From the NCBI RefSeq assembly GCF_009796825.1, contig NZ_CP047030.1:62001-126000 (forward strand): a stretch of DNA of 64,000 nt, given 5' to 3'. Under the pieces are notes generated by a model. That model saw only the letters and a program-made list of their open reading frames with translations. It was not told the DNA's origin and did no database searches. Positions 56,126-63,566 of the stretch are shown in pieces. This DNA comes from Algibacter sp. L3A6 (GTDB lineage Bacteria; Bacteroidota; Bacteroidia; Flavobacteriales; Flavobacteriaceae). Each line of letters begins with the position of its first letter. Position 1 is the stretch's first letter. The translations under genes were made by a program, and so were the position numbers.

Positions 56126-56258
56126 GTTCAGTTTTGTGTATGGTTAGTTGCGCGTTTAAGCAACTAATTTAGCAAAAGTGGACGAGCCAGAGGAATTTCC
56201 GAAGGAAATTCCGAGTAGACCTGTACCAAGCAATTAATTATACACGTTGTTACCCAAC
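56126..56258. repeat. Hairpin-forming cassette spacer D
   Basis: Outer arms GTGTATGGTTAGTTGC (56136-56151) and GCAATTAATTATACAC (56230-56245), apical perfect hairpin GGAATTTCC-GAA-GGAAATTCC (56192-56212). The right end is GTTACCCAAC (56249-56258), which overlaps the stop codon of the next gene. The first ~15 nt expected from spacer C are missing at the IS junction. Confidence 0.7.
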
Positions 56259-56786
56259 GTTTTTTATTGTTTTTTCAACTCGATTTTTAGCATCTTCAAT
56301 TAATATTCCTTTTTTCCAATCCGAAATTAGTTTGTGTTCCGATTTGTGAGGAATTATTTCTGGTCTAATTCCATTACTTTTAGTAACTACATTAACGTGT
56401 AATCCTAAAGTGCTTTCTTCATAATCTGGAATTTCGTTACATATAGTTCCGTAATAAGTTTTTCCGTCTGTATTATCTTTAAATTCCGATTTATATTCAT
56501 TAAAACTCTTTTCGCTTAATGAAACCCAAATGCCATAGTCCAAATCTTCGCAAGCATCATTTATTTGCATTCTCAAAGTTGTTCTTATAAACCTGTCAGT
56601 TTGGTCAGGATGTTTGATTACGCAAAAGTCATCGTCAATTTCAACTATTTCAGTTTTTTCCTTGTCATTCAGAATGTCGTAATGGAAAGGTGTTTTAAAT
56701 CCGAGTGCAGGTAATTCGTCGTGGACTTCTCCACAAGTTGAACATCTAAATTCCGTTGATTTATTTTTTTTCTTTTTCCAGAACAT
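56250..56786 (-). CDS. DUF2199 domain-containing protein (178 aa)
   Basis: Zinc-ribbon-like opening EFRCSTCGEVHDELPALGF, then DFCVIKHPDQTDRFIRTTL, ACEDLDYGIWVSLSEKSFNE and TYYGTICNEIPDYEESTLGL, the order of the DUF2199 family (C-x2-CG-x-x-H, ...FIR..., ...GIWVSLS..., ...RPEI...H). Function unknown. The last four codons and stop (AAC-GTT-GGG-TAA, preceded by AAA) lie within the cassette end repeat GTTGGGTAAC read on the minus strand. The gene abuts the 79-aa gene upstream with no gap. Confidence 0.82.
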   Translation of the reverse strand: MFWKKKKNKSTEFRCSTCGEVHDELPALGFKTPFHYDILNDKEKTEIVEIDDDFCVIKHPDQTDRFIRTTLRMQINDACEDLDYGIWVSLSEKSFNEYKSEFKDNTDGKTYYGTICNEIPDYEESTLGLHVNVVTKSNGIRPEIIPHKSEHKLISDWKKGILIEDAKNRVEKTIKNVG

Positions 56787-57026
56787 TTATTCGCTTGGGA
56801 TTGTTACAAAACCTGTCCAAATCATAATGATATAAATCAAACACATTATTGATGCTCCTTTAAAAAACAGATTAAAAATTTTAAAAATGATTGGTGCTTT
56901 TTCAACCAATCCTGTATTATTCTTGATATGAAAATTTTTAAGTTTTCCAGTAAGTATTGGTCCGACTATTCTAAAAAAGAAAAATCCGAAAACAAAAAAT
57001 AATGAAAGCTCAATTTTAAATTTCAA
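56787..57026 (-). CDS. Small membrane protein (79 aa, TTG start)
   Basis: Two membrane helices (LSLFFVFGFFFFRIVG, KGASIMCLIYIIMIWTGFV) with a short polar loop. No named family recognised. The only usable start is TTG at 57026: an in-frame TAG lies just upstream and the next Met is near the C-terminus. Its stop abuts the DUF2199 gene start, so the two form one cassette bounded by GTTACCCAAC / GTTGGGTAAC. Confidence 0.55.
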   Translation of the reverse strand: MKFKIELSLFFVFGFFFFRIVGPILTGKLKNFHIKNNTGLVEKAPIIFKIFNLFFKGASIMCLIYIIMIWTGFVTIPSE

Positions 57027-57421
57027 TTTCTACAGTTTTTTTTGGTCAAATGTTGGGTAACTAAGGGATATGAATAGTCATCATAAACTAAAACACATAT
57101 CCCTCCTAATTGACCTCTAATTTAATACATCGGTTTTACATAGCATTACGGTTTTCCGTAAAAGCAAAAATTTATTTTTTACGCTTCAGTTTTACCAATT
57201 GCATTATTTACCAAGTAAGTCCATAAATTTCGAGTATAAGTATTATGCTATTTACAATGCTATGCCATACAAAGTTAGAGCTGTTAAGTTGTAATTGCTT
57301 TCTACTTCTTTCAATTTCAAATTTGTTTAAATTACCTACAACTAAAATATAACAAACATACCAACCGAACTAAAAACAGATTGATAAAGTTGTAGATTTT
57401 TTAATCTTGTTTTATTCTGAA
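57027..57421. other. 395 bp without a gene, beginning with the cassette end repeat
   Basis: GTTGGGTAAC at 57052-57061 is the right-hand partner of GTTACCCAAC at 56249. AGGGATATG / CATATCCCT (57064-57104) can pair around a 23-nt loop. The rest is A/T-rich and shows no gene; it may be a decayed further spacer or cassette. Confidence 0.55.
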
Positions 57422-58411
57422 TTATAAAATTAAATTGAACACGTAACCCGAGATGATAATGCATAATGTTACCACTCCAAAAAATATAGCAATGAGTTTA
57501 AGCGTCATAACTTTTTTTAAAAGCATGGCTTCTGGTAACGACAAGCCAACAACTCCCATCATGAAAGCAATTGCGGTTCCTAAAGGAATGCCCTTTGCTA
57601 CCAATACCTGCACCACCGGAAGTATGCCCGATGCGTTTGAATACATAGGCACTGCTAAAATGGTTGCAATAGGTACAGCAAACAGATTGTCTTTATCCAT
57701 ATATTTTTCGAAAAACCCTTCTGGAATATAGCCGTGCATGAGTCCGCCAATGGCGATACCTACCAGCACATAAGGGATGATGCCTTTTATAATTTTAACA
57801 ACTTCGGCCCAAATAATTGGTAAGCGTTGTTTAAAGGTTTGTTTTTCTGCTTGAAACACATCTTGATCTCTTTGTGCATGTGCTAAAACATCTTTCACCC
57901 ATGGTGTTAAATAAGATTCTAGTTTTAATTTTTGAAGTATAACGCCAGATATTGTGCCTAATAGCACACCACTAATGACGTAGATTATAGTTGTTTTTAC
58001 ACCAAACAAGCCCATAAAGAGACCAATAGCCACCTCATTAACCAAAGGTGAGGTTATTAAAAATGCGAAGGTGACTCCTAAAGGAATTCCGCCACGCACA
58101 AAACCAATAAATAGAGGTACTGATGAGCAGGAACAAAACGGTGTTACAACTCCAAAAAGGCTAGCCATAAGATATTCTAAACCAAATAATTTATTTCTGG
58201 AGAGATAGTTTTTAACCTTATCTATAGGGAAGTAACTATTTACGATCCCCATAAAAAAGATAACGACAAAGAGTAGAATTAAAATTTTTATAGTGTCGTA
58301 AATAAAGAAGTTTAAGGCTTCTGCTATATGTTGTTCTTTATTTAAATTTAGAAGGTTGTAAACAAACCAATCGGCAATATTTTGTACCCAGTTAAACATG
58401 TTGTTTAGCAC
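57422..58411 (-). CDS. Permease of the UPF0718/ArsP-like family
   Basis: A 329-aa inner-membrane protein with about eight helices. The signature FCSCSSVPLFIGFVRGGIP (about 90-110) with its Cys pair is followed by TFAFLITSPLVNEVAIGLF; a second related block is PMYSNASGILPVVQVLVAKG. The family includes organoarsenical exporters and predicted metal-efflux permeases, so the substrate is open. It overlaps the OsmC-type gene by 20 nt, and a small CPKC redox protein completes the set. Confidence 0.88.
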   Translation of the reverse strand: MLNNMFNWVQNIADWFVYNLLNLNKEQHIAEALNFFIYDTIKILILLFVVIFFMGIVNSYFPIDKVKNYLSRNKLFGLEYLMASLFGVVTPFCSCSSVPLFIGFVRGGIPLGVTFAFLITSPLVNEVAIGLFMGLFGVKTTIIYVISGVLLGTISGVILQKLKLESYLTPWVKDVLAHAQRDQDVFQAEKQTFKQRLPIIWAEVVKIIKGIIPYVLVGIAIGGLMHGYIPEGFFEKYMDKDNLFAVPIATILAVPMYSNASGILPVVQVLVAKGIPLGTAIAFMMGVVGLSLPEAMLLKKVMTLKLIAIFFGVVTLCIIISGYVFNLIL

Positions 58412-58799
58412 TAACAGTAACAGAAATGGCGCAGGATAATTTTACTGTGTTGTAGATGGTACCGAACTTTTCGATGTTCTTTTTAAGTAAATCTGTATTC
58501 AGTTTATTATCGTTGGTATAGATGGTTACATTGTAAATAAGATGTTCCATCCTTGGCGGATTTTCAAGTCGGGTGGCATTAACTTCAATGGTGGCTTTTG
58601 TATAAGAGAACTTCATCATGCCCGAAAAACGTTCTACATTTTTTAATACGCAAGATGCGAAAGCCCCCAAGAATAATTCGGCAGGATTTGGTAAGGTTTC
58701 AGCCGTTTTTGGCGTTGTACCAAAATCTATATCAGATTGTTTTATATGAATAACAGCATCTTGATTTGAAACAGACGATGCTTTAATATGATATTCCAT
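58392..58799 (-). CDS. OsmC/Ohr-family protein
   Basis: A 135-aa protein with PNPAELFLGAFASCVLKNVERF near residue 38-58, the OsmC active-site helix with one Cys, and a second Cys in YNTVKLSCAISVTVSAK near the C-terminus. The family reduces organic hydroperoxides or acts on thiols. Fourteen nt separate it from the redox peptide gene and it overlaps the permease start, so the three are surely co-transcribed. Confidence 0.9.
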   Translation of the reverse strand: MEYHIKASSVSNQDAVIHIKQSDIDFGTTPKTAETLPNPAELFLGAFASCVLKNVERFSGMMKFSYTKATIEVNATRLENPPRMEHLIYNVTIYTNDNKLNTDLLKKNIEKFGTIYNTVKLSCAISVTVSAKQHV

Positions 58800-58813
58800 A
58801 ACCGTTTGGTGTA

Positions 58814-59047
58814 TTAATTTAATAGCGCTAGCACTTCGTCTTTTGAAGGTACGCGCCCTTTTATTGTCACCACATTATCGATTACCAATGCTGGCGTTGT
58901 CATGACATCAAATTTCATAATTTCAATAATATCCTCAACTTTTTCAATGGTTGCCTCAATGTTGTTTTCTGAAACGACATCTCGAACAACGGTTGTCATT
59001 GTTTTACATTTTGGACATCCGGTGCCTAATATTTTAATTGTAGTCAT
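58814..59047 (-). CDS. Small thioredoxin-like redox protein (77 aa)
   Basis: A compact thioredoxin fold: IKILGTGCPKCKTMTTVVRD with the C-P-K-C redox site (residues 10-13), the cis-proline in DVMTTPALVIDNVV, and KGRVPSKDEVLALL at the end. This is the redox-active-disulfide 2 type that usually sits next to UPF0718 permeases, as here. It is the first gene of the three-gene module. Confidence 0.9.
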   Translation of the reverse strand: MTTIKILGTGCPKCKTMTTVVRDVVSENNIEATIEKVEDIIEIMKFDVMTTPALVIDNVVTIKGRVPSKDEVLALLN

Positions 59048-59189
59048 AATATTCGGGTTCTTATACCAAAGATAAGCATCCGAAATATTAAAAAAGGTGA
59101 TTTATGTTACACTAAAATTGAATTATTTTGTGTATTGTTTATGTACTAAATGACGTATTTACGAAGAGATTTTAGAAGAAAAACCTCTT

Positions 59190-59729
59190 TTATTCCCACT
59201 TTTTAATTAATTGAAGTACACCGCTTTTAATTCCGGCATAAAATGCTTCGTTTTTAAACTCGGGTATCATTTTTTCATTAATGACTTCTTTACAAATTTG
59301 GTCGGTTAAAATCAGCTCGGTTCCAGTTCCTGTTGCAATCCCAATCTCTCTACAAGGCTTGCATAACACTATGGTAAGTCCGTTGTTTTTTTCGGCCGTT
59401 CCAACGCCCCAACTTTGTCCTAAATTGGTTGCATATTTTTGAATGTTTTGATAAGGTTTTATACTGTGGATGGTGACAACCACAACTTGTCTTGTTGTTT
59501 CCATATCATAATAATGAAGAATTTTCGATAATTCTGCCTGTTGAGATTCTGTAAATACCTGTCCGTAATCATTTATTATGCCTATCGGTTTTGGAAACGC
59601 ACTATTTTCTATTCCCAAATATTCATATTCCGGCGTCAATTTTTCAGTTTCGGTATCTTGAGCATTTCCTTTGCAAGAGCATATATTTAAAGCCAAGAAA
59701 ATCAATACTATTTTTGTGCTTATTTTCAT
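59190..59729 (-). CDS. TPM-domain lipoprotein
   Basis: A 179-aa exported protein with an N-terminal signal and lipobox-like ICSC. The TPM domain (about 45-175) has PIGIINDYGQVFTESQQAEL, then YDMETTRQVVVVTIHSI and GTAEKNNGLTIVLCKPCREI, closing with ATGTGTELILTDQICKEVIN. TPM proteins occur in bacterial envelopes and photosystem II repair; the activity is unclear. Stands alone. Confidence 0.88.
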   Translation of the reverse strand: MKISTKIVLIFLALNICSCKGNAQDTETEKLTPEYEYLGIENSAFPKPIGIINDYGQVFTESQQAELSKILHYYDMETTRQVVVVTIHSIKPYQNIQKYATNLGQSWGVGTAEKNNGLTIVLCKPCREIGIATGTGTELILTDQICKEVINEKMIPEFKNEAFYAGIKSGVLQLIKKWE

Positions 59730-59804
59730 TTTATGTAATACTGACGTTAGTAACTTTAATTTGATTTTCTCTTTTTTTCATGGCTTGAAAGTAAAGTTAA
59801 TCTA

Positions 59805-60239
59805 TTAATTTTCTGGAAACCACCATCCATTTTGTTCTTTCCTATATTCCTTTCCATTATCATCTAAAATTGTTATTTCGCAAACGTATGGATTTTCAAT
59901 AAACCGTTTATCGTGAGAACACGCTCTGCTTAAAGCTAAATCAAATTCAATTAACATTTTTGCCGATTTTACATATTCCATGGAAGAGCCACTATTTTCA
60001 ACTAATTTTGGAAATGATTTGTTCCAATAACCAATAGATTGTAGAATTTTCAATGTGAGCAATTCTTTTGGATACGATTTATCATTCAAAATATCTACTT
60101 CAAGTCGGTTTAGTTTTGTTTTTCGCATTTCTTTAAGTAAAAGCCCCAAGAAATAATCTGTTTCTATAAAATTCATCAAACTCACAAATGAATGTCCAAA
60201 ATTATGAGAAACGCTTTTCAAGGTTTTACGACTAGCCAT
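59805..60239 (-). CDS. Hypothetical protein (144 aa)
   Basis: No named family recognised. A soluble helical protein: KSVSHNFGHSFVSLMNFIE, LLLKEMRKTKLNRLEVDILN, SMEYVKSAKMLIEFDLALSR, and a C-terminal beta hairpin ending EQNGWWFPEN. No signal peptide. Isolated between single genes on the same strand. Confidence 0.65.
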   Translation of the reverse strand: MASRKTLKSVSHNFGHSFVSLMNFIETDYFLGLLLKEMRKTKLNRLEVDILNDKSYPKELLTLKILQSIGYWNKSFPKLVENSGSSMEYVKSAKMLIEFDLALSRACSHDKRFIENPYVCEITILDDNGKEYRKEQNGWWFPEN

Positions 60240-60342
60240 TTTTTTGTGCTGTTTAATAAATTGTATCCACCTAATATATAATATTCATATTACACATCCC
60301 AAAAAAACAATTCAAAAATAAAAAGACCATTGTAGCTTACTT

Positions 60343-61533
60343 CTACCTTTCCAAACTATTTAAATGATTAGCCAAAGCGACACCCATACTAAAACAACCT
60401 TGTAATAAATAACCACCAGTGGGCGCATACCAATCTAGCATTTCGCCAATGGCATAGGTATTTTGTATTTTTTTACATTGAAAATTGGTATCAACTTCAT
60501 CTAAAGCTATCCCGCCTAAAGACGAAATAGCTTCATCTAAAGGACCTGCCGAGGTAATAACCACCGGAACCGCTTTAATAGTTTGCACCAACACATCGGG
60601 ATTCGAAAAGGTGTTTTTATCTGTAAATTGTTTTAACAAACCAATAGCTGTTCTATCGAGGTTTAAATCGTTTTTAAGAATATCGGTAACTTTAGAACGT
60701 CGTGCATTTTTATACTTACTTCGTATTTGATTAACCGTCATTTTAGGTTTTAAATCTAAGTAGATAATCACTTCTTTTTCTGTAAGTAATCGATCTTGTA
60801 TTTTTTGACTAAGCGCATAAATAGCGTTGCCTTCCAACCCGAATTTAGAAATTACCAACTCCCCTTTTGCTAATATATTATTAAAAGTAAGTGCTATATT
60901 TTTTAAAGGTTTCCCTTCGTGAATGCTTATAAAATCGGTTTGCCAATTAACACCAAAAGCACAATTTGCAGCTCTAAAAGGCAGAACATTTATATGGCGT
61001 TTTTCAAACTTAGATTTCCATGAACCTGTGGAACCTGTAACTTTCCAACTTGCACCTCCTAATGCAAAAACTACAACATCTGAAGTTACAGTAGCTTCAT
61101 TTTCAAAAGTTAAATCGCCTTGCGTATTCCAGCCCGTCCATTTTGTATTAAATTTAAATTGAACGCCTCGTGCCGCAACATAATCTACAATGGTTTTAAG
61201 TACTTCTATGGGCTTTACGCCTTGCTTTGGAAACACTCGATTACTAGAGCCTACAAAGGTTGAAATACCGAGTTGATTGAGCCAATTTATAAAATCTTGA
61301 TTATTAAACTCACGGATAATAGGCGCCATGAATGCACTAGGATGATATTGCTGTATTAACGCATCTTCCGAAGTACTAAACGTGAGGTTTAAGCCGCCTT
61401 CTCCGGCTACAAGAAACTTACGTCCGCCCGTTTTTTTCTTTTCGTAAATAGTTACGCTATATTTTGCAGTATCTATTTGTGCCGCAAGCATAAATGCTGC
61501 TGGACCTCCGCCAATAATGGATACCTGTTTCAT
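60343..61533 (-). CDS. NAD(P)/FAD-dependent oxidoreductase (HI0933-like flavoprotein)
   Basis: A 396-aa flavoprotein with the N-terminal FAD motif VSIIGGGPAAFMLAAQID, KTGGRKFLVAGEGGLNLTFS (about 33-52), FVGSSNRVFPKQGVKPIEVL, FALGGASWKVTGSTGS and a C-terminal SSLGGIALDEV / GYLLQGCFSMGVALANHL. It belongs to the HI0933-like uncharacterised oxidoreductases. Substrate unknown. Single gene. Confidence 0.88.
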   Translation of the reverse strand: MKQVSIIGGGPAAFMLAAQIDTAKYSVTIYEKKKTGGRKFLVAGEGGLNLTFSTSEDALIQQYHPSAFMAPIIREFNNQDFINWLNQLGISTFVGSSNRVFPKQGVKPIEVLKTIVDYVAARGVQFKFNTKWTGWNTQGDLTFENEATVTSDVVVFALGGASWKVTGSTGSWKSKFEKRHINVLPFRAANCAFGVNWQTDFISIHEGKPLKNIALTFNNILAKGELVISKFGLEGNAIYALSQKIQDRLLTEKEVIIYLDLKPKMTVNQIRSKYKNARRSKVTDILKNDLNLDRTAIGLLKQFTDKNTFSNPDVLVQTIKAVPVVITSAGPLDEAISSLGGIALDEVDTNFQCKKIQNTYAIGEMLDWYAPTGGYLLQGCFSMGVALANHLNSLER

Positions 61534-61729
61534 CTAAAAAAAGTAAAAGGTTTTAAATGAAATGCCCCGTTTGGGAATATGGTGTTATGCTGTGTCATAT
61601 TTCGAAAATCTCAAGCTGAAAGCCGAAACTTAAGCATATAAATTGACTCTTAAAAATTTAGATAGTTGAATCATGTATTAATTTCAGATTTAGCGATAAT
61701 TACTCATCTGTAGTTCTCTTCAAATTTAT

Positions 61730-61771
61730 AAAAAAAGTAAAGCTCAAAAACAATGATGCTTTTGAGCTTTT
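61730..61771 (-). terminator. Terminator of the fucose operon
   Basis: AAAGCTCAAAA / TTTTGAGCTTT (61739-61770) with a 10-nt loop, followed on the minus strand by a run of seven Ts. It lies about 55 nt beyond the mutarotase stop; the rest of the 292-bp gap shows no gene. Confidence 0.8.
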
Positions 61772-61825
61772 ACAATATTATTTTTATGCTTCCGTGTAAA
61801 CGAAAACAAACAAATCTACTATATT

Positions 61826-62155
61826 CTACAACTGAAATATTTTTTCCATAAGCATCCACTTCTCGCCTTCTTTGGCCATTGGTAGCGCTTGTTGGTAGTT
61901 CCACATAAATGTTTCCCATTCTTGAACTTTAGGATTATTAGCATCCATATCATTCTTCTTTTCAAATGAAAAACTATCGTTTACCATCATAATCATGAAT
62001 AAACGATTTCCTACTAAATAAATTTCTAAATCTTCTATACCAGAATCTTTAATACTCTTTATAATTTCTGGCCACACCTTTTGATGAGTCACTTTATAAT
62101 CTTCTATTAATTTAGCATCATCTACTAAATCTAAAGCAAAACAATGTTTTTTCAT
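61826..62155 (-). CDS. L-rhamnose/L-fucose mutarotase family protein
   Basis: A 109-aa RhaM-type mutarotase that interconverts alpha and beta anomers of a 6-deoxyhexose. Family blocks are KHCFALDLVDDAKLIEDYKV, HQKVWPEIIKSIKDSGIEDL, IYLVGNRLFMIMMV and the final QQALPMAKEGEKWMLMEKIF. The fucP neighbour 21 nt upstream points to L-fucose rather than rhamnose. Start at ATG 62155; a TTG at 62170 only lengthens a poor N-terminus. Confidence 0.88.
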   Translation of the reverse strand: MKKHCFALDLVDDAKLIEDYKVTHQKVWPEIIKSIKDSGIEDLEIYLVGNRLFMIMMVNDSFSFEKKNDMDANNPKVQEWETFMWNYQQALPMAKEGEKWMLMEKIFQL

Positions 62156-62176
62156 AATATAACTTTTCAACTCAAT

Positions 62177-63517
62177 TTAAGCGACAGTTCCTTCGTGGTT
62201 CTTAAAAACATGCATACCATACCAAGCAATATAAACAAAGCATACTAAAGGTAGTACGAACGAAAAATTAACCTCGGCAACCCCCATTATTGTAGTATCG
62301 GCAACACCGCTTCCGCCAGCATCAATAATCATACCTTGTAACATTGGTAATAAGGCGCCACCAACAATGGCCATTACTAATCCTGCAGAACCTACTTTAG
62401 ATTGCTCCTCGGTTAAATCGTTTAATGCAATACCATAAATAGTTGGGAACATTAAAGACATACAAAATGATATACCTACTACACAATACAAACCAAAAAT
62501 GCCTTCTACAAACATGCCACCTGCAACACATGCCATGGCTAAGAGTGCAAATGTCATTAATAATTTGCCCGGACTCATAACCCGTAACATGGCTGTACCT
62601 ACAATTCTACCTACTGTAAATAATACAAAGGCAATAAATTGATAAGCAAATACATCTATTTTCTCGTAACCAGGAACATCGGCATTCGATAAATCGATAG
62701 CTTCTGCATATTGGTAAATGTACGTCCACGTCATAATTTGTGCACCAACATATAATATTTGTGCTACAACACCTAAAACGTATTTACTGTTAGATCCTAA
62801 TTTTTTAAAGGTATGTCCTAAACTTGGCATAACACCTTCTTCTTTAGATTGCGGCATTTTGCTGACTAAAAACAACACAAATACCACCGAAATCACTAAA
62901 CCTAAAACAACATAAGGATCGCGGATTACTGCTAAATCGGCTACTTTTATCATGGCTCTTTTAGCATCGTCTAATGCGCTAAAATCTGCAATATCATCAG
63001 ATTGAAGTTTATCGTAAACAAAATACTTTGCTACTAATAAACCTGCTATTAATCCTACCGGGTTTACCGATTGTGCTAAATTTAAACGTTGGGTTGCAGT
63101 TTCTCTAGCTCCCATTGCTAAAATGTATGGATTGGCAGCTGTTTCTAAAAAAGCTAAACCAAACGTTAATACATATAATCCTAAACAGAAAAACCAAAAT
63201 TGCTCTGTAATAGCCGCTGGATAAAACAATAATGCACCACCAGCATATAAACCTAAACCTATTAAAACCCCAACTTTATACGAGTATTTACGCATAAACA
63301 TAGCTGCCGGTAAGGCCATACAAAAGTAACCCCCGTAAAATGCCATTTGTACCCAAGAGGCTTGTGTGTTGGTTAATTCTAATACTTTTTTAAAGGCATT
63401 TACCATAGGATCGGTAACGGCATTTGCAAATCCCCAAAGGGCAAATAATGACGTTACAAGTATAAATGGAATAAGTACTTTTTTTGATACTACAGGTATT
63501 TTTGGTGTGGTATTCAT
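62177..63517 (-). CDS. fucP: L-fucose:H+ symporter
   Basis: A 446-aa major-facilitator permease with twelve predicted helices. FucP marks are LFALWGFANAVTDPMVNAFK near the start, GGYFCMALPAAMFMRKYSYK, and FLETAANPYILAMGARETAT (about 124-143) with the NPY of the substrate cavity. Imports L-fucose with protons. It sits between the SDR dehydrogenase and the mutarotase in a catabolic operon. Confidence 0.93.
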   Translation of the reverse strand: MNTTPKIPVVSKKVLIPFILVTSLFALWGFANAVTDPMVNAFKKVLELTNTQASWVQMAFYGGYFCMALPAAMFMRKYSYKVGVLIGLGLYAGGALLFYPAAITEQFWFFCLGLYVLTFGLAFLETAANPYILAMGARETATQRLNLAQSVNPVGLIAGLLVAKYFVYDKLQSDDIADFSALDDAKRAMIKVADLAVIRDPYVVLGLVISVVFVLFLVSKMPQSKEEGVMPSLGHTFKKLGSNSKYVLGVVAQILYVGAQIMTWTYIYQYAEAIDLSNADVPGYEKIDVFAYQFIAFVLFTVGRIVGTAMLRVMSPGKLLMTFALLAMACVAGGMFVEGIFGLYCVVGISFCMSLMFPTIYGIALNDLTEEQSKVGSAGLVMAIVGGALLPMLQGMIIDAGGSGVADTTIMGVAEVNFSFVLPLVCFVYIAWYGMHVFKNHEGTVA

Positions 63518-63566
63518 ATAAATTAGTTAGGATAGCTTGTTAATTTTTAATTGAAAAAATGACGTA

